Origin: Prochlorococcus sp. AG-402-M23
GTDB lineage: Bacteria; Cyanobacteriota; Cyanobacteriia; PCC-6307; Cyanobiaceae
Length of the DNA stretch: 64,000 nt
Reading direction: 5' to 3'
NCBI GenBank assembly: GCA_003216575.1
Contig: QCIR01000005.1
Location: 21,277 to 85,276 of the forward strand
Every line of letters starts with the position of its first letter. The stretch's first letter is position 1. Under the pieces are notes generated by a model, which ran no database searches, had not been told where the DNA came from, and saw only the letters and a program-made list of their open reading frames with translations. A program made the position numbers and the translations under genes. This document shows positions 20,920 through 31,329 of the stretch, in pieces.

Positions 20920-22779
20920 TTATTGTTCTACACCAGCAGCAACTTTTACTAATCTTACTATACCTTTTTCAGACGTTTTTCTCATTAATCCAAGACCTAT
21001 TTTGTAAGTATGTTTTGTTGTTAGAATTTTTGGAAGCTTTTTAAATATAAGTTTTCTTTTAAATCCAGGCTTTATTGACGATGTTTGAAACATTTTTTTT
21101 ATAGAAGTAATATTCAAAATTTCATTAGTATTAAATTTCGATGATTTTTCAATTGTTTTAGATCTTATTTTTAAAGGCAGCCTATTATTTATTTTTATTA
21201 ATGCTTTCCATCCAATAGAGTCTAATTTAATGGCTAAAATATTTATCAATTCATTTCGAAGAGTATTTCCTTTTTTAGAAAATAAGAAATCTATTGTTTT
21301 ATCTAATATTTTTTCACTATCTAATTCTTTCTCTTTTGTCGCGCTCGTAAGAAGATCATCTAACCTTTCTAATTTTAAATTGTTTTCATCAAATATCATT
21401 TCTTTTAAGCTATTACGAAGTTCAGGATTTTCATCTTCTATCAATCTTCTTGCAAAATAAGGATAAGCTGCTCCCAGTATTTTGAAATTGGGATCTACGC
21501 TAAGTGCTATACCCTCTAAAGTAATTAAAGATCTAATAATTAATGCATAATAAGGTGGTAATTTAAAAGGAAATTTATACATAATACCTGACATGTCATC
21601 TGTCACGGCTTTGAAATCCATTTTATTTACACCTATTTTTAGTGCGCTTGTAAAAACACTTTCGAACGCAGGCGCAATTGGCTTTAAATCAACTTCTTCA
21701 GATAGGAAACCTAATTGAACAAAATCATATGAAAGTTTCTCAAAATTTCGATTTACAAGATGAACAACGGCTCTAATTAATCCAACTCTTGATTGTTGAG
21801 TAATATCACTCATCATACCAAAATCTAAGTAACATAATCGACCATCTTCCATTGCTAAAATATTACCTGGGTGCGGATCGGCATGAAAAAATCCATGCTC
21901 AATTAGTTGTTGAAGGCTACAGCTGACCCCAATTTCTATCATTTCATTAGGATCAATTCCTAATCCTTTTACAGCTTTTATATTTGTTAATTTTATACCA
22001 TCTATCCATTCCATCGTTAATACTCTTCTACTTGTAGCTTCTCTATAGATTTTTGGAACTGCAATTTTATTATTTTTCCTATGAAGTTCTTTAAATTTTT
22101 CAGCATTATTTGCTTCATTAATATAATCCATTTCTTCAAAAATTCTTTTACCTAGTTCATCTATTAGTGCTACTAAATCACTTCTAATTATTCCAATATT
22201 ATTTTTAAACCATATAGCTATATTTCTTACTATGTATAAATCTAAAGTTATCTGTTCTCTTAGTCCAGGTCTTTGAATTTTAACAGCTACTTTTATTCCA
22301 TTTTTAAGAGTAGCTTTATGTACTTGGCCTAAAGATGCTGCTGAAATAGGTTCTTTATCTATTTCTAGAAAGATTTTGTTTATTTTATTTTCTAGATCTT
22401 CTTCAATACATGCCATTGCAAGTTTACTATCAAAGCCAGGTAGTTGATCTTGCAGCTGCGCTAATTGTTCTAAAACTATTTTTGGAACTATATCGGGTCT
22501 AGTGGATAGTGCTTGTCCTGCTTTGATGAATGCTGGTCCTAAATCAACCAATAGATTTGTAAATTCTTTAGCTCTAATAGCTTGTCTTTCTTTTTTATTT
22601 AAATTTCCAATTAATTTTTCCCATCCAACACCAAGTAAAAATAATCCTATTGGCAGAAGAGTTTGCCAAAGTCTTCGGAGTAGACGAATTGGATTTTTTT
22701 TGTAGATTGAGTCAATAGCCGCAGGATCATACTCAAGTAGACCTGAGGCTTCAATGAAATCACTTAATTCTTCGGCCAT
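20920..22779 (-). CDS. ABC1/AarF/UbiB-family kinase-like protein
   Basis: The 619-residue protein belongs to the atypical kinase family that supports quinone and isoprenoid lipid metabolism; in cyanobacteria and plastids relatives are called ABC1K. Visible motifs are the family-specific KxGQ segment FIKAGQALSTRPDIVP (about residues 83-98), the Ala-rich loop AASLGQVHKA, the catalytic HGFFHADPHPGNIL (about 297-310) and the metal-binding YLDFGMM. The C-terminal region has hydrophobic patches. Substrate unknown. It is divergent from recN. Confidence 0.9.
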   Translation of the reverse strand: MAEELSDFIEASGLLEYDPAAIDSIYKKNPIRLLRRLWQTLLPIGLFLLGVGWEKLIGNLNKKERQAIRAKEFTNLLVDLGPAFIKAGQALSTRPDIVPKIVLEQLAQLQDQLPGFDSKLAMACIEEDLENKINKIFLEIDKEPISAASLGQVHKATLKNGIKVAVKIQRPGLREQITLDLYIVRNIAIWFKNNIGIIRSDLVALIDELGKRIFEEMDYINEANNAEKFKELHRKNNKIAVPKIYREATSRRVLTMEWIDGIKLTNIKAVKGLGIDPNEMIEIGVSCSLQQLIEHGFFHADPHPGNILAMEDGRLCYLDFGMMSDITQQSRVGLIRAVVHLVNRNFEKLSYDFVQLGFLSEEVDLKPIAPAFESVFTSALKIGVNKMDFKAVTDDMSGIMYKFPFKLPPYYALIIRSLITLEGIALSVDPNFKILGAAYPYFARRLIEDENPELRNSLKEMIFDENNLKLERLDDLLTSATKEKELDSEKILDKTIDFLFSKKGNTLRNELINILAIKLDSIGWKALIKINNRLPLKIRSKTIEKSSKFNTNEILNITSIKKMFQTSSIKPGFKRKLIFKKLPKILTTKHTYKIGLGLMRKTSEKGIVRLVKVAAGVEQ

Positions 22780-22854
22780 TTTAGGATGGCAATGTTTTAA
22801 TTACCTTCTAGTCCATTCTAGGCCTAGTTAGTGTCTTTTCGATTGCTTTGATTT

Positions 22855-24540
22855 ATGCTAAACAGCCTAAGATTTCAAAATATAGCTCTATTTGGGAATT
22901 TAGAGATTGATTTTGATACAGGATTTACTGTTTTCACGGGTCAAACTGGTTCAGGAAAATCAATATTTATAGATACATTAAATGCTTTGTTGGCTAATAA
23001 AAAAACCCCGTTAGATAATCGTTTGGTAGCAAAAGGTTCAACTTTTGCATCAATTGAAGGGGTTTTTTTAGTTTTATCATCTACTAAAGATTGGTTAATA
23101 ACTCAAGAAATAGATGTTGATGATGAGTTAATAGTGAGCCGAGAGTGGCGTTTTAAAGAAAATAAATATAAATCTAGGTTTAGAATTAATGGTGTATTAG
23201 TTAATAGAGATCAAATTTCAAAGTTAAGATCATTTTTGTTAGATTGTACGCTTCAAGGAGATACATATATTTTTAATAATTTGAATTATCAATTGAATTT
23301 GTTAGATTCCTTGGGTTTAAAAAAAATTGAAGAATGTATTGACACAGTAAATCATAATTGGAAAAAGTGGAATGAATCTAACTTGAGATTGCAACATGCT
23401 AAAGCCAGGATTTTCGATTTGGAAAAAGAATATGAAGAAACGCAATATATCTATCAAGATTTAGAAAAATTAGAATTAGAAGATCCAGATGAAGACAAAA
23501 AGTTAGAACTTAATCAGAATCGCTTATCAAATCTACTTAGATTAAAAGAAGGTATAGACTCTTTATTATTGCGTTTAAATGAAAGTTTAGATGAATATCC
23601 TTCATTATTAGATCATACAAATTTTTGTATTAATGAGTTAAAAAATTTATCACAGATTGATTCTTCCTTAAGACCAATTTTTGACAAATTTTCTTCATTA
23701 AATAATAATTTTTATGATTTAATTTATCAAATTAAGGATTACCAAAAGTCTTTGGATATTGACCCTTCTTTCTTAAATGATATACAAGTAAGATTATCTA
23801 CTCTCAAATTTTATCAAAAAAAATATCAAAGATCTATACCCGATCTAATTACTTATAAAAAAGAGTTGATTGAGAATTTAGCTCTTAATGACAATTTGAG
23901 TGATATTGAAGATTTGACTATTTCAGAACAAAAAACAAGACTCATAAGAGATAAATCAAATAAAAAATTGTCAAATATGAGAAAAATAATTGCTCAGCAG
24001 CTTCAAGATAAATTGATTAAAAGTTTGAAGGAATTAGGTATTCCAGATGTTCGCTTTAAAGTAATTTTTGAAGAATCTGAACCAAGTGTGACTGGAAGTG
24101 ACAAGGTTAATTTTATGTTTTCAGCAAATCCTGGTTTTCCTTTAGCTTCCCTTTCAGAAATTGCATCTGGTGGAGAGAAATCTAGGGTTCTACTTGCAAT
24201 AAAGGCAATTTTTGCTTCATTTGATCAAATGAGTCTGTTAATTTTTGATGAAATTGATTCAGGCGTTAGTGGATCAGTCAGTGGCTATGTAGCTAATCTT
24301 CTTAAAGAGTTGTCAATTCATCGACAAGTTTTTTGTGTCACTCATCAGCCTTTAATTGCAGCATTTGCTGATAATCACTTTGCTTTAAAAAAGAGTGTAA
24401 TTGCTGGTAAAACTGTTGCTGAGCTTACTTATTTAAAGGAAATAGCTGATAAACAGGAGGAATTAGCTTTCTTAGCTGGTGGTGAAATTGTGGAGGCAAA
24501 TGCTTATGCGGCGAGTTTGCTGGAACACAAAGCTGCATGA
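22855..24540 (+). CDS. recN: DNA repair protein RecN
   Basis: RecN is an SMC-like ATPase that acts at double-strand breaks. The 561-residue protein has the Walker A motif TGQTGSGKSIFID (about residues 28-40), a long central coiled coil, the ABC signature SGGEKSRVLLAIKAIF and the Walker B LIFDEIDSGVSG, in the standard order. It is followed 44 bases later by uvrA on the same strand, forming a DNA-repair pair. Confidence 0.95.
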   Translation: MLNSLRFQNIALFGNLEIDFDTGFTVFTGQTGSGKSIFIDTLNALLANKKTPLDNRLVAKGSTFASIEGVFLVLSSTKDWLITQEIDVDDELIVSREWRFKENKYKSRFRINGVLVNRDQISKLRSFLLDCTLQGDTYIFNNLNYQLNLLDSLGLKKIEECIDTVNHNWKKWNESNLRLQHAKARIFDLEKEYEETQYIYQDLEKLELEDPDEDKKLELNQNRLSNLLRLKEGIDSLLLRLNESLDEYPSLLDHTNFCINELKNLSQIDSSLRPIFDKFSSLNNNFYDLIYQIKDYQKSLDIDPSFLNDIQVRLSTLKFYQKKYQRSIPDLITYKKELIENLALNDNLSDIEDLTISEQKTRLIRDKSNKKLSNMRKIIAQQLQDKLIKSLKELGIPDVRFKVIFEESEPSVTGSDKVNFMFSANPGFPLASLSEIASGGEKSRVLLAIKAIFASFDQMSLLIFDEIDSGVSGSVSGYVANLLKELSIHRQVFCVTHQPLIAAFADNHFALKKSVIAGKTVAELTYLKEIADKQEELAFLAGGEIVEANAYAASLLEHKAA

Positions 24541-24584
24541 AGAGCATATTTTTTTATACAATTAAACATTATTAATTTTCCCTA

Positions 24585-27533
24585 ATGGGAAACTCACAAT
24601 CTAATTCAAAAAAAAATAAATTAAATATTGGTTTTTCCAGTGAAGAAATCATAACTATTCGTGGTGCAAGGCAGCACAACTTAAAAAATGTTGATTTATC
24701 AATTCCAAGAAATAAATTAGTTGTTTTTACAGGTGTAAGCGGAAGCGGAAAAAGTTCTTTAGCCTTTGACACTATTTTTGCTGAGGGACAAAGACGATAT
24801 GTTGAGAGCTTATCAGCATATGCAAGGCAATTTTTAGGTCAAGTGGATAAGCCAGATGTTGATTCTATTGAAGGTTTATCCCCAGCTATCTCTATTGATC
24901 AAAAATCAACAAGTCATAATCCTCGCTCAACAGTTGGAACAGTAACGGAAATACAAGATTATTTTCGTTTGCTTTTTGGAAGAGCGGGAGAACCTCATTG
25001 TCCAGAGTGTTCTCGACCAATCAAGCCTCAAACTATTGATGAGATGGTTGATCAAATTAAGACTCTTCCAGAAGGGACTCGTTATCAATTACTTGCTCCA
25101 GTTGTTAGAGGCAAGAAAGGTACACATTCAAAATTGTTGTCTGGACTTGCTGCAGAAGGATTTGTTAGAGTCAGAATTAATAAGGAAGTCAGAGAATTAG
25201 CAGATAATATTGAGTTAGATAAAAATCAAGTTCATTCTATTGAGGTTGTTGTTGATAGATTGATTGCTAGAGAGGGCATAGAAGAGAGATTAACTGATTC
25301 ATTGACTACTACCTTGAAAAGAGGTGATGGTTTAGCAATAGTAGAAGCAGTACCTAAAAAAAATGAAGAGCTTCCTAAAGGTATAGAAAGAGAAAGATTA
25401 TTTTCTGAAAATTTTGCTTGTCCAGTTCATGGAGCAGTTATTGAAGAATTATCACCGAGATTATTTTCATTTAATAGCCCTTATGGAGCATGTCCAGATT
25501 GTCATGGACTTGGACATTTAAAAAAATTTACGTGTGAGAGAGTGATACCTGATCCATCATTACCGGTTTATGCTGCAGTTGCTCCATGGAGTGATAAAGA
25601 TAATTCGTATTATTTTTCATTATTATTTTCAGTTGGTGAAGCATTCGGTTTTGAAATAAAAACACCTTGGAAAGATTTACAAGAAGAACAAAAAAATATT
25701 TTGTTACACGGTAGTAAAGAACCTATTTTAATCAAAGTCGATAGTAGATATAAGCAGGATTCTGGATTTAAAAGACCTTTTGAAGGTATTTTGCCAATAT
25801 TGGAAAGACAGTTGCAGGATGCTAATGGAGAGGCTGTTCGCCAAAAGTTGGAAAAATATCTTGAACTTGTGCCTTGTGCGACCTGTCATGGCAAGAGATT
25901 ACGCTCTGAGGCTCTTGCTGTAAAACTAGGACCTTATTCAATAACTGATCTCACGTCATCTAGTGTATCTATGACACTTGAGAATGTAGAAGAATTAATG
26001 GGCCTAAAGAAGGCTAAAAATTCAAAGCAATTACTTTCTAATAAACAAAAAAAGATTGGTGAATTAGTTTTAAAAGAAATACGTTTACGTCTTCAATTCC
26101 TTCTAGATGTTGGACTTGATTATTTAACTTTAGATAGACCTGCAATGACTCTATCCGGAGGTGAAGCCCAAAGAATACGACTTGCTACTCAAATTGGTGC
26201 AGGTTTAACAGGAGTTTTATATGTGTTAGATGAACCTAGTATTGGACTTCATCAAAGAGATAATGATAGATTACTGTCGACATTAAAAAAATTACGTGAT
26301 CTAGGCAATACTTTAGTAGTCGTTGAACATGATGAAGATACTATAAGAGCTGCTGATCACTTGGTAGATATAGGCCCTGGTGCTGGTGTACATGGAGGGC
26401 AAATTATTGCAGAAGGATCATTAGATTCCTTGCTAAATGCTAAAGAATCATTAACTGGCGCTTATCTGAGTGGACGTTCATCTATTCCTACGCCTAGCAA
26501 ACGAAGAGATTCAGTACAAAGAAAGTTACGCTTGATTGGTTGTGAAAAAAATAATTTAAAAAATGTCTCAGTAGATTTGCCCCTAGGGAGATTAGTTGCT
26601 GTCACTGGAGTAAGTGGAAGTGGTAAAAGTACTTTAATTAATGAATTACTCCATCCTGCTTTAAATCATTCTTTAGGATTAAAAGTTCCGTTTCCAAAAG
26701 GTTTAAAAGAATTAAAAGGTATTAAATCTATTGATAAAGTTATTGTTATTGATCAATCTCCAATTGGTAGAACTCCACGATCAAATACGGCTACTTATAC
26801 AGGTGCATTTGATCCTATACGTCAAATCTTTGCTTCTTCTGTTGAAGCTAAAGCTAGAGGATATCAAGCAGGACAATTTAGTTTTAATGTTAAAGGTGGT
26901 AGATGTGAAGCTTGTCGAGGTCAAGGAGTAAACATAATAGAGATGAATTTTCTTCCAGATGTCTATGTTCAATGCGATGTATGTAAGGGAGCTCGATTTA
27001 ACCGAGAGACATTACAAGTTAAATATAAAAATTATTCTATTTCTGATGTATTAGAAATGACCGTTGAGCAGGCTGTTGATGTTTTTTCTGCAATACCACA
27101 AGCAGCAGATAGATTAAAAACGCTTTTAGATGTTGGTCTTGGTTATATAAAACTTGGTCAACCTGCCCCAACGTTATCTGGAGGAGAAGCTCAAAGAGTA
27201 AAACTTGCGACAGAGTTATCTAGAAGAGCGACTGGTAAAACTTTATATTTAATCGATGAACCCACGACTGGTTTAAGTTTTTATGATGTTCATAAATTAA
27301 TGGATGTGATACAAAGATTGGTTGATAAAGGTAACTCAATAATTGTTATTGAGCATAATTTGGATGTTATTAGATGTTCGGATTGGATTATTGATATGGG
27401 TCCGGAAGGAGGTAATAGAGGAGGTGAAATTGTTGCTATGGGTACCCCAGAAGAAGTCGCATTAGATTCCAATAGCCATACAGGTAATTATTTAAAAAAA
27501 GTCTTGGAACTTCATCCGCCTAAAGAATTATGA
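24585..27533 (+). CDS. uvrA: Excinuclease ABC subunit A
   Basis: UvrA is the damage-recognition ATPase of nucleotide excision repair. The 982-residue protein carries two ABC modules, each with a Walker A (GVSGSGKSSLAFDT and GVSGSGKSTLINEL) and signature (LSGGEAQRIRLATQIG and LSGGEAQRVKLATELS). It also has zinc-binding Cys clusters (CPECSRP, CPDCHG, CATCHG and CEACRGQG with CDVCKG). Length and domain order are normal for the family. It lies downstream of recN. Confidence 0.97.
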   Translation: MGNSQSNSKKNKLNIGFSSEEIITIRGARQHNLKNVDLSIPRNKLVVFTGVSGSGKSSLAFDTIFAEGQRRYVESLSAYARQFLGQVDKPDVDSIEGLSPAISIDQKSTSHNPRSTVGTVTEIQDYFRLLFGRAGEPHCPECSRPIKPQTIDEMVDQIKTLPEGTRYQLLAPVVRGKKGTHSKLLSGLAAEGFVRVRINKEVRELADNIELDKNQVHSIEVVVDRLIAREGIEERLTDSLTTTLKRGDGLAIVEAVPKKNEELPKGIERERLFSENFACPVHGAVIEELSPRLFSFNSPYGACPDCHGLGHLKKFTCERVIPDPSLPVYAAVAPWSDKDNSYYFSLLFSVGEAFGFEIKTPWKDLQEEQKNILLHGSKEPILIKVDSRYKQDSGFKRPFEGILPILERQLQDANGEAVRQKLEKYLELVPCATCHGKRLRSEALAVKLGPYSITDLTSSSVSMTLENVEELMGLKKAKNSKQLLSNKQKKIGELVLKEIRLRLQFLLDVGLDYLTLDRPAMTLSGGEAQRIRLATQIGAGLTGVLYVLDEPSIGLHQRDNDRLLSTLKKLRDLGNTLVVVEHDEDTIRAADHLVDIGPGAGVHGGQIIAEGSLDSLLNAKESLTGAYLSGRSSIPTPSKRRDSVQRKLRLIGCEKNNLKNVSVDLPLGRLVAVTGVSGSGKSTLINELLHPALNHSLGLKVPFPKGLKELKGIKSIDKVIVIDQSPIGRTPRSNTATYTGAFDPIRQIFASSVEAKARGYQAGQFSFNVKGGRCEACRGQGVNIIEMNFLPDVYVQCDVCKGARFNRETLQVKYKNYSISDVLEMTVEQAVDVFSAIPQAADRLKTLLDVGLGYIKLGQPAPTLSGGEAQRVKLATELSRRATGKTLYLIDEPTTGLSFYDVHKLMDVIQRLVDKGNSIIVIEHNLDVIRCSDWIIDMGPEGGNRGGEIVAMGTPEEVALDSNSHTGNYLKKVLELHPPKEL

Positions 27534-27560
27534 TAACTTGCATTTTTGTACATATTCCTT

Positions 27561-27579
27561 AATCTTTTAAAGAAAGATT
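27561..27579 (+). terminator. Possible uvrA terminator hairpin
   Basis: A 7-bp inverted repeat (AATCTTT at 27561-27567 and AAAGATT at 27573-27579) with a 5-base loop, followed by a T-rich stretch, sits 28 bases after the uvrA stop. The stem is AT-rich and weak. Confidence 0.35.
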
Positions 27580-27684
27580 TGTTGTATTTTTAAGGAATTA
27601 TTCCTCTAAGATCCTAATAATAGACTAGAGTTTTAGTATTTAACTCAAGTTTAAAAAAAAAATTATATTCTTTCTTTATGTTTC

Positions 27685-27715
27685 ATCAGCAATAAATCAA
27701 TTATTTATTGCTGAT
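27685..27715 (+). promoter_or_regulatory. 13-bp perfect hairpin just upstream of sps
   Basis: Arms ATCAGCAATAAAT (27685-27697) and its exact complement (27703-27715) flank a 5-base loop, ending 18 bases before the TTG start of the sucrose-phosphate synthase gene. It could be an operator or a leader hairpin. Too few T residues follow for a clear terminator. Confidence 0.45.
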
Positions 27716-27733
27716 AATTTGTAGAGGTTTTAC

Positions 27734-29866
27734 TTGGGTTTAAGACTTTTACATTTAAATTTGCATGGTTTAATCCGTTCACATGATCTTGAATTAGGTA
27801 GGGATTCAGATACTGGTGGGCAAACTTTATATGTTTTAGAATTAGTCAAAGGACTCGCTGCAAGGCCAGAGGTTGATAAAGTTCAACTTTTTACAAGGTT
27901 AATTGTTGATAGGAGAGTATCCTCTGATTACTCAAATCCTGTTGAAAAGATAACTGAATGTGCTGAAATTATTCGATTACCTTTTGGTCCAAAGCGTTAT
28001 CTCAGGAAAGAATTGTTGTGGCCCCACTTAGATGATCTAGCTGATCAAATAGTTCAACGATTACAGAAAGAAAAAAAATTACCAGATTGGATTCATGCTC
28101 ATTATGCCGATGCAGGTTATGTTGGATCATTGGTAAGTAGAAGACTAGGCCTACCGCTTGTTTTTACTGGTCATTCTCTAGGTCGGGAAAAACTGAGAAG
28201 ATTATTGGCTGCTGGAATAGATCATGATCAAATAGAACAAACTTATTCAATTAGTAGAAGAATTGATGCAGAAGAATTGGCCTTAGCTCATTCAAACTTA
28301 CTTATTACTAGTACTAAGCAAGAAGCAGATGAACAATATGCTCGTTATGGACGATTTAGTTCTAAAAATGTAGAAATTATTCCACCAGGCGTTGATTTAA
28401 ATCGCTTTCATTCAATTAATTTAAATTTAAATCAAGAAGAAAAAGAATTAGAACAAGTTTTTAAACCATTTTTGACAGATACAAAACTTTCTCCTCTTTT
28501 GGCTATATCTAGAGCTGTCAGAAGAAAAAATATTCCTGCATTAATTGAGACTTATGGACGTTCATCAGTTTTGCAGCAAAGACACAATCTTATTTTAATT
28601 TTAGGTTGTAGAGAAGATTCGCGTCAGCTAGATAAACAACAAAGAGATGTTTTTCAACAAGTTTTTGAATTGGTTGATAAATATAATTTATATGGAAAAG
28701 TTGCTTATCCAAAACATCATAGAAGAGATCAAATTCCTTCGATATATCGTTGGGCTACAAATAGACAAGGATTATTTGTTAATCCTGCTTTAACAGAGCC
28801 ATTTGGCTTGACATTATTAGAGGCTGCTGCATGTGGTTTGCCTATGGTAACTACTGATGATGGTGGCCCAAGAGATATTCTGTCTCGTTGTGATAATGGT
28901 TTACTTGTAGATGTCACAGATTTAGATGCATTGCGAGATGGCTTAGAGACTGCAGGGGCAAATCCTTCTTTATGGAAAACTTGGAGTCATAATGGAATTG
29001 AGGGTGTAAGTAGACATTTCAGTTGGGATGCGCATGTTTGTAATTACATTGCATTGATGCAAAAACGTCTTAAATTCCTTGCTCCTCGACATTTGTCATT
29101 TGGAAATATCAAAAAAAGAAGCCCTATTAACAAGAAATTATTAATACTTGATTTAGATAACTATCTTGAGAAATCTGAATCTAAACGTTTATCAATATTG
29201 AGAGATACGTTAAAAGATATTTCATCAAACTTAGATATTCAATTAGGTATTTTAACTGGAAGATCTATTCAAGCTGCTCGCTATAGATATTTAGAAACAC
29301 AATTACCTAAACCTGTAGTGTGGATATGCCAAGCTGGCACTGAAATTTATTATGAAGAGCAAGATAAATCAGATATTTTTTGGCAAGACTTAATTAGTGT
29401 TGACTGGAATCGTAAAGGTGTAGAAAAAGTTTTGTCTGATTTAAAAGATTATTTAGAAATTCAGTCAATAGAAAATCAATCTCCTTTTAAGCTTAGTTAT
29501 TTATTAAAAGAGCCTAATGATGCGATTTTACCTTTAGTAAAAAAGAAACTTAGGAATTCTGGATTAGCTGCTTCTCCTCATCTGAAATGTCATTGGTACT
29601 TAGATATTATTCCTTTGCGTGCATCACGAGCGGAAGCTATTAGATTTTTGACTTTACGCTGGGAATTGTCTTTAGAAAAAATTCTGATTGTTGCAAGTCA
29701 GCAAGGAGATGCCGAGTTGATAAGTGGATTAACTACTAATATTATTCCTTTTCATCATGATCAATCATTAGATGGTTTCAGATCTCAACAAAGAGTTTAT
29801 TTTTCTGAAGAAAAAGATAATATTCTAGATGGAATAAACCATTTTCGATTTTTAAAAAATAATTAA
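27734..29866 (+). CDS. sps: Sucrose-phosphate synthase with C-terminal phosphatase-like domain
   Basis: It makes sucrose-6-phosphate from UDP- or ADP-glucose and fructose-6-phosphate; marine picocyanobacteria use sucrose as a compatible solute. The 710-residue protein has a glycosyltransferase family 4 domain (about 1-460) with LHLNLHGLIRSHDLELGRDSDTGG-type start (key part RDSDTGGQ), the HAHYADAGYVG segment and the ALTEPFGLTLLEAAACGLP donor site. It is followed by a HAD-type sucrose-phosphatase-like domain (about 475-700) beginning LLILDLDNYLE. The first HAD Asp is followed by Asp-Asn rather than the usual catalytic DxD, so phosphatase activity is uncertain. The start is TTG, preceded by AGAGG. 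Confidence 0.93.
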   Translation: MGLRLLHLNLHGLIRSHDLELGRDSDTGGQTLYVLELVKGLAARPEVDKVQLFTRLIVDRRVSSDYSNPVEKITECAEIIRLPFGPKRYLRKELLWPHLDDLADQIVQRLQKEKKLPDWIHAHYADAGYVGSLVSRRLGLPLVFTGHSLGREKLRRLLAAGIDHDQIEQTYSISRRIDAEELALAHSNLLITSTKQEADEQYARYGRFSSKNVEIIPPGVDLNRFHSINLNLNQEEKELEQVFKPFLTDTKLSPLLAISRAVRRKNIPALIETYGRSSVLQQRHNLILILGCREDSRQLDKQQRDVFQQVFELVDKYNLYGKVAYPKHHRRDQIPSIYRWATNRQGLFVNPALTEPFGLTLLEAAACGLPMVTTDDGGPRDILSRCDNGLLVDVTDLDALRDGLETAGANPSLWKTWSHNGIEGVSRHFSWDAHVCNYIALMQKRLKFLAPRHLSFGNIKKRSPINKKLLILDLDNYLEKSESKRLSILRDTLKDISSNLDIQLGILTGRSIQAARYRYLETQLPKPVVWICQAGTEIYYEEQDKSDIFWQDLISVDWNRKGVEKVLSDLKDYLEIQSIENQSPFKLSYLLKEPNDAILPLVKKKLRNSGLAASPHLKCHWYLDIIPLRASRAEAIRFLTLRWELSLEKILIVASQQGDAELISGLTTNIIPFHHDQSLDGFRSQQRVYFSEEKDNILDGINHFRFLKNN

Positions 29867-29922
29867 TCTTTATTCATGCTTTTCTCTATTTGCCTTTTAA
29901 TTAATCAAAATAATAATTGATT

Positions 29923-30174
29923 TTATTTAATATCTTCTTCAAGTATCAATGTTAGTTGTTGATATGGCGGTTCTTCACTGATAAAACCCCAATCATTGAA
30001 AATCTTGGAATCTATGTGAGTAATTATTTGACGTTTATTTCTTTTTTCTACTTTAAAACCCTTTTCTGACATTTTTCTCATCAGTCGTGCAGACTCTTCA
30101 AACCGAGCGGCCATAGAATTAAGAGTTTCACAATCCTTAGTTAACCCTTCCTCTTTCCAAGTAAAATATGCCAT
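29923..30174 (-). CDS. Small conserved hypothetical protein
   Basis: An 83-residue soluble protein without signal or membrane segments. It starts MAYFTWKEEGLTKDCETLNS and ends acidic (LTLILEEDIK). The middle contains a basic patch, KVEKRNKRQ. I do not recognise the family beyond seeing it as a typical short picocyanobacterial conserved protein. It lies 17 bases upstream of mraY's end on the same strand, downstream of nothing else, and is convergent with sps. Confidence 0.6.
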   Translation of the reverse strand: MAYFTWKEEGLTKDCETLNSMAARFEESARLMRKMSEKGFKVEKRNKRQIITHIDSKIFNDWGFISEEPPYQQLTLILEEDIK

Positions 30175-30191
30175 CTGATTAATTTAAATAT

Positions 30192-31313
30192 TTAAAGTTT
30201 AATTAAAAACATGAGATTTATTATTACTAATAATAATGTAACTAACCAAAAGCTATTTGCTATTATAGCTTCTTTGTTACCTTGAAGTTCAAAATGATGA
30301 TGTATTGGAGTCATTAAAAATAATTTATGACCTTTACCTGTTAATTTCTTAGAGATTTTAAAAATACTTACTTGAATTATTACTGATATAGATTCTACTG
30401 CAAGTATTCCTCCCATTATTAATAGACCCCAAAGATTATTTGATATTAAAGCTATTCCACCTAGAGCGGCCCCTATAGCTAAAGATCCTGAGTCTCCCAT
30501 GAATAATTTTGCAGGATATTTATTAAGAAAAAGAAATCCCATACATGCGCCAGCCATTACTATGCAGAGTGGAGCAAGTGATTCATTATTGTTTGGATTT
30601 TCTATTAATATACTAATGGCTAAACCAGTAAAAATTAATGAGCTACATCCACTCAGTAAACCATCCAAACCATCTGTTAAATTAGTTGAATTGCTTTCAG
30701 CTAATAATACAAATACTCCTAATGGATAAATTAAAGTACCTATATTAATAAATTTATTTCCTATTTGAATAGTGTTAGATAACAAATTATTTGAAGCACA
30801 AATAATAATAAAAATAATACTAATTAATAATTGTAAAATTAACTTTTCATTGGAGGTTAGACCAGTATTAAATTGTTTTTTTAAACTAAGTAAATCATCT
30901 GTTAAGCCAATAAACATAAAGAATATGATAAGAAAGCTCAGTGCGAGAATAATTTTATAATCTCCTTTATTAAAATATAAAATATTGCTAATTATAATAC
31001 CTATTGGAATAAAAAAAATACCACCTATTGTTGGAGTTCCTTCCTTAACAAGATGATTTTTTGGACCTTCTTCTCGAATTATTTGCTTAATTTTAATTTT
31101 TTTTAAATTAGGGATACTTAAATAAGTAATACCTAATGAAATTAAGCCTGTAATTAGAAAAGGAATAGTTAAATTGTGTTGTTGAAAATAAAAATCAAGA
31201 AAGATACAAACTACTGTGATTAATCCAAATAGAAGAAATATAGGATAATTAATACTCTTTAAAAATATTATTTTTCTTCTTCTTGCCTCTTCAAGGTTGT
31301 TAGATTTCTTCAA
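30192..31313 (-). CDS. mraY: Phospho-N-acetylmuramoyl-pentapeptide transferase MraY
   Basis: This integral membrane enzyme transfers phospho-MurNAc-pentapeptide to undecaprenyl phosphate to make lipid I in peptidoglycan synthesis. The 373-residue protein has about ten hydrophobic helices and the family motifs GLTDDLLSLKKQ, NSTNLTDGLDGL, FMGDSGSLAIGA and the late HHHFE histidine cluster. The start is TTG at 31313, 16 bases after the end of the DUF3134 gene, suggesting cotranscription with it. Confidence 0.95.
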   Translation of the reverse strand: MKKSNNLEEARRRKIIFLKSINYPIFLLFGLITVVCIFLDFYFQQHNLTIPFLITGLISLGITYLSIPNLKKIKIKQIIREEGPKNHLVKEGTPTIGGIFFIPIGIIISNILYFNKGDYKIILALSFLIIFFMFIGLTDDLLSLKKQFNTGLTSNEKLILQLLISIIFIIICASNNLLSNTIQIGNKFINIGTLIYPLGVFVLLAESNSTNLTDGLDGLLSGCSSLIFTGLAISILIENPNNNESLAPLCIVMAGACMGFLFLNKYPAKLFMGDSGSLAIGAALGGIALISNNLWGLLIMGGILAVESISVIIQVSIFKISKKLTGKGHKLFLMTPIHHHFELQGNKEAIIANSFWLVTLLLVIINLMFLIKL

Positions 31314-31329
31314 AACTTATGCTTGTAAA

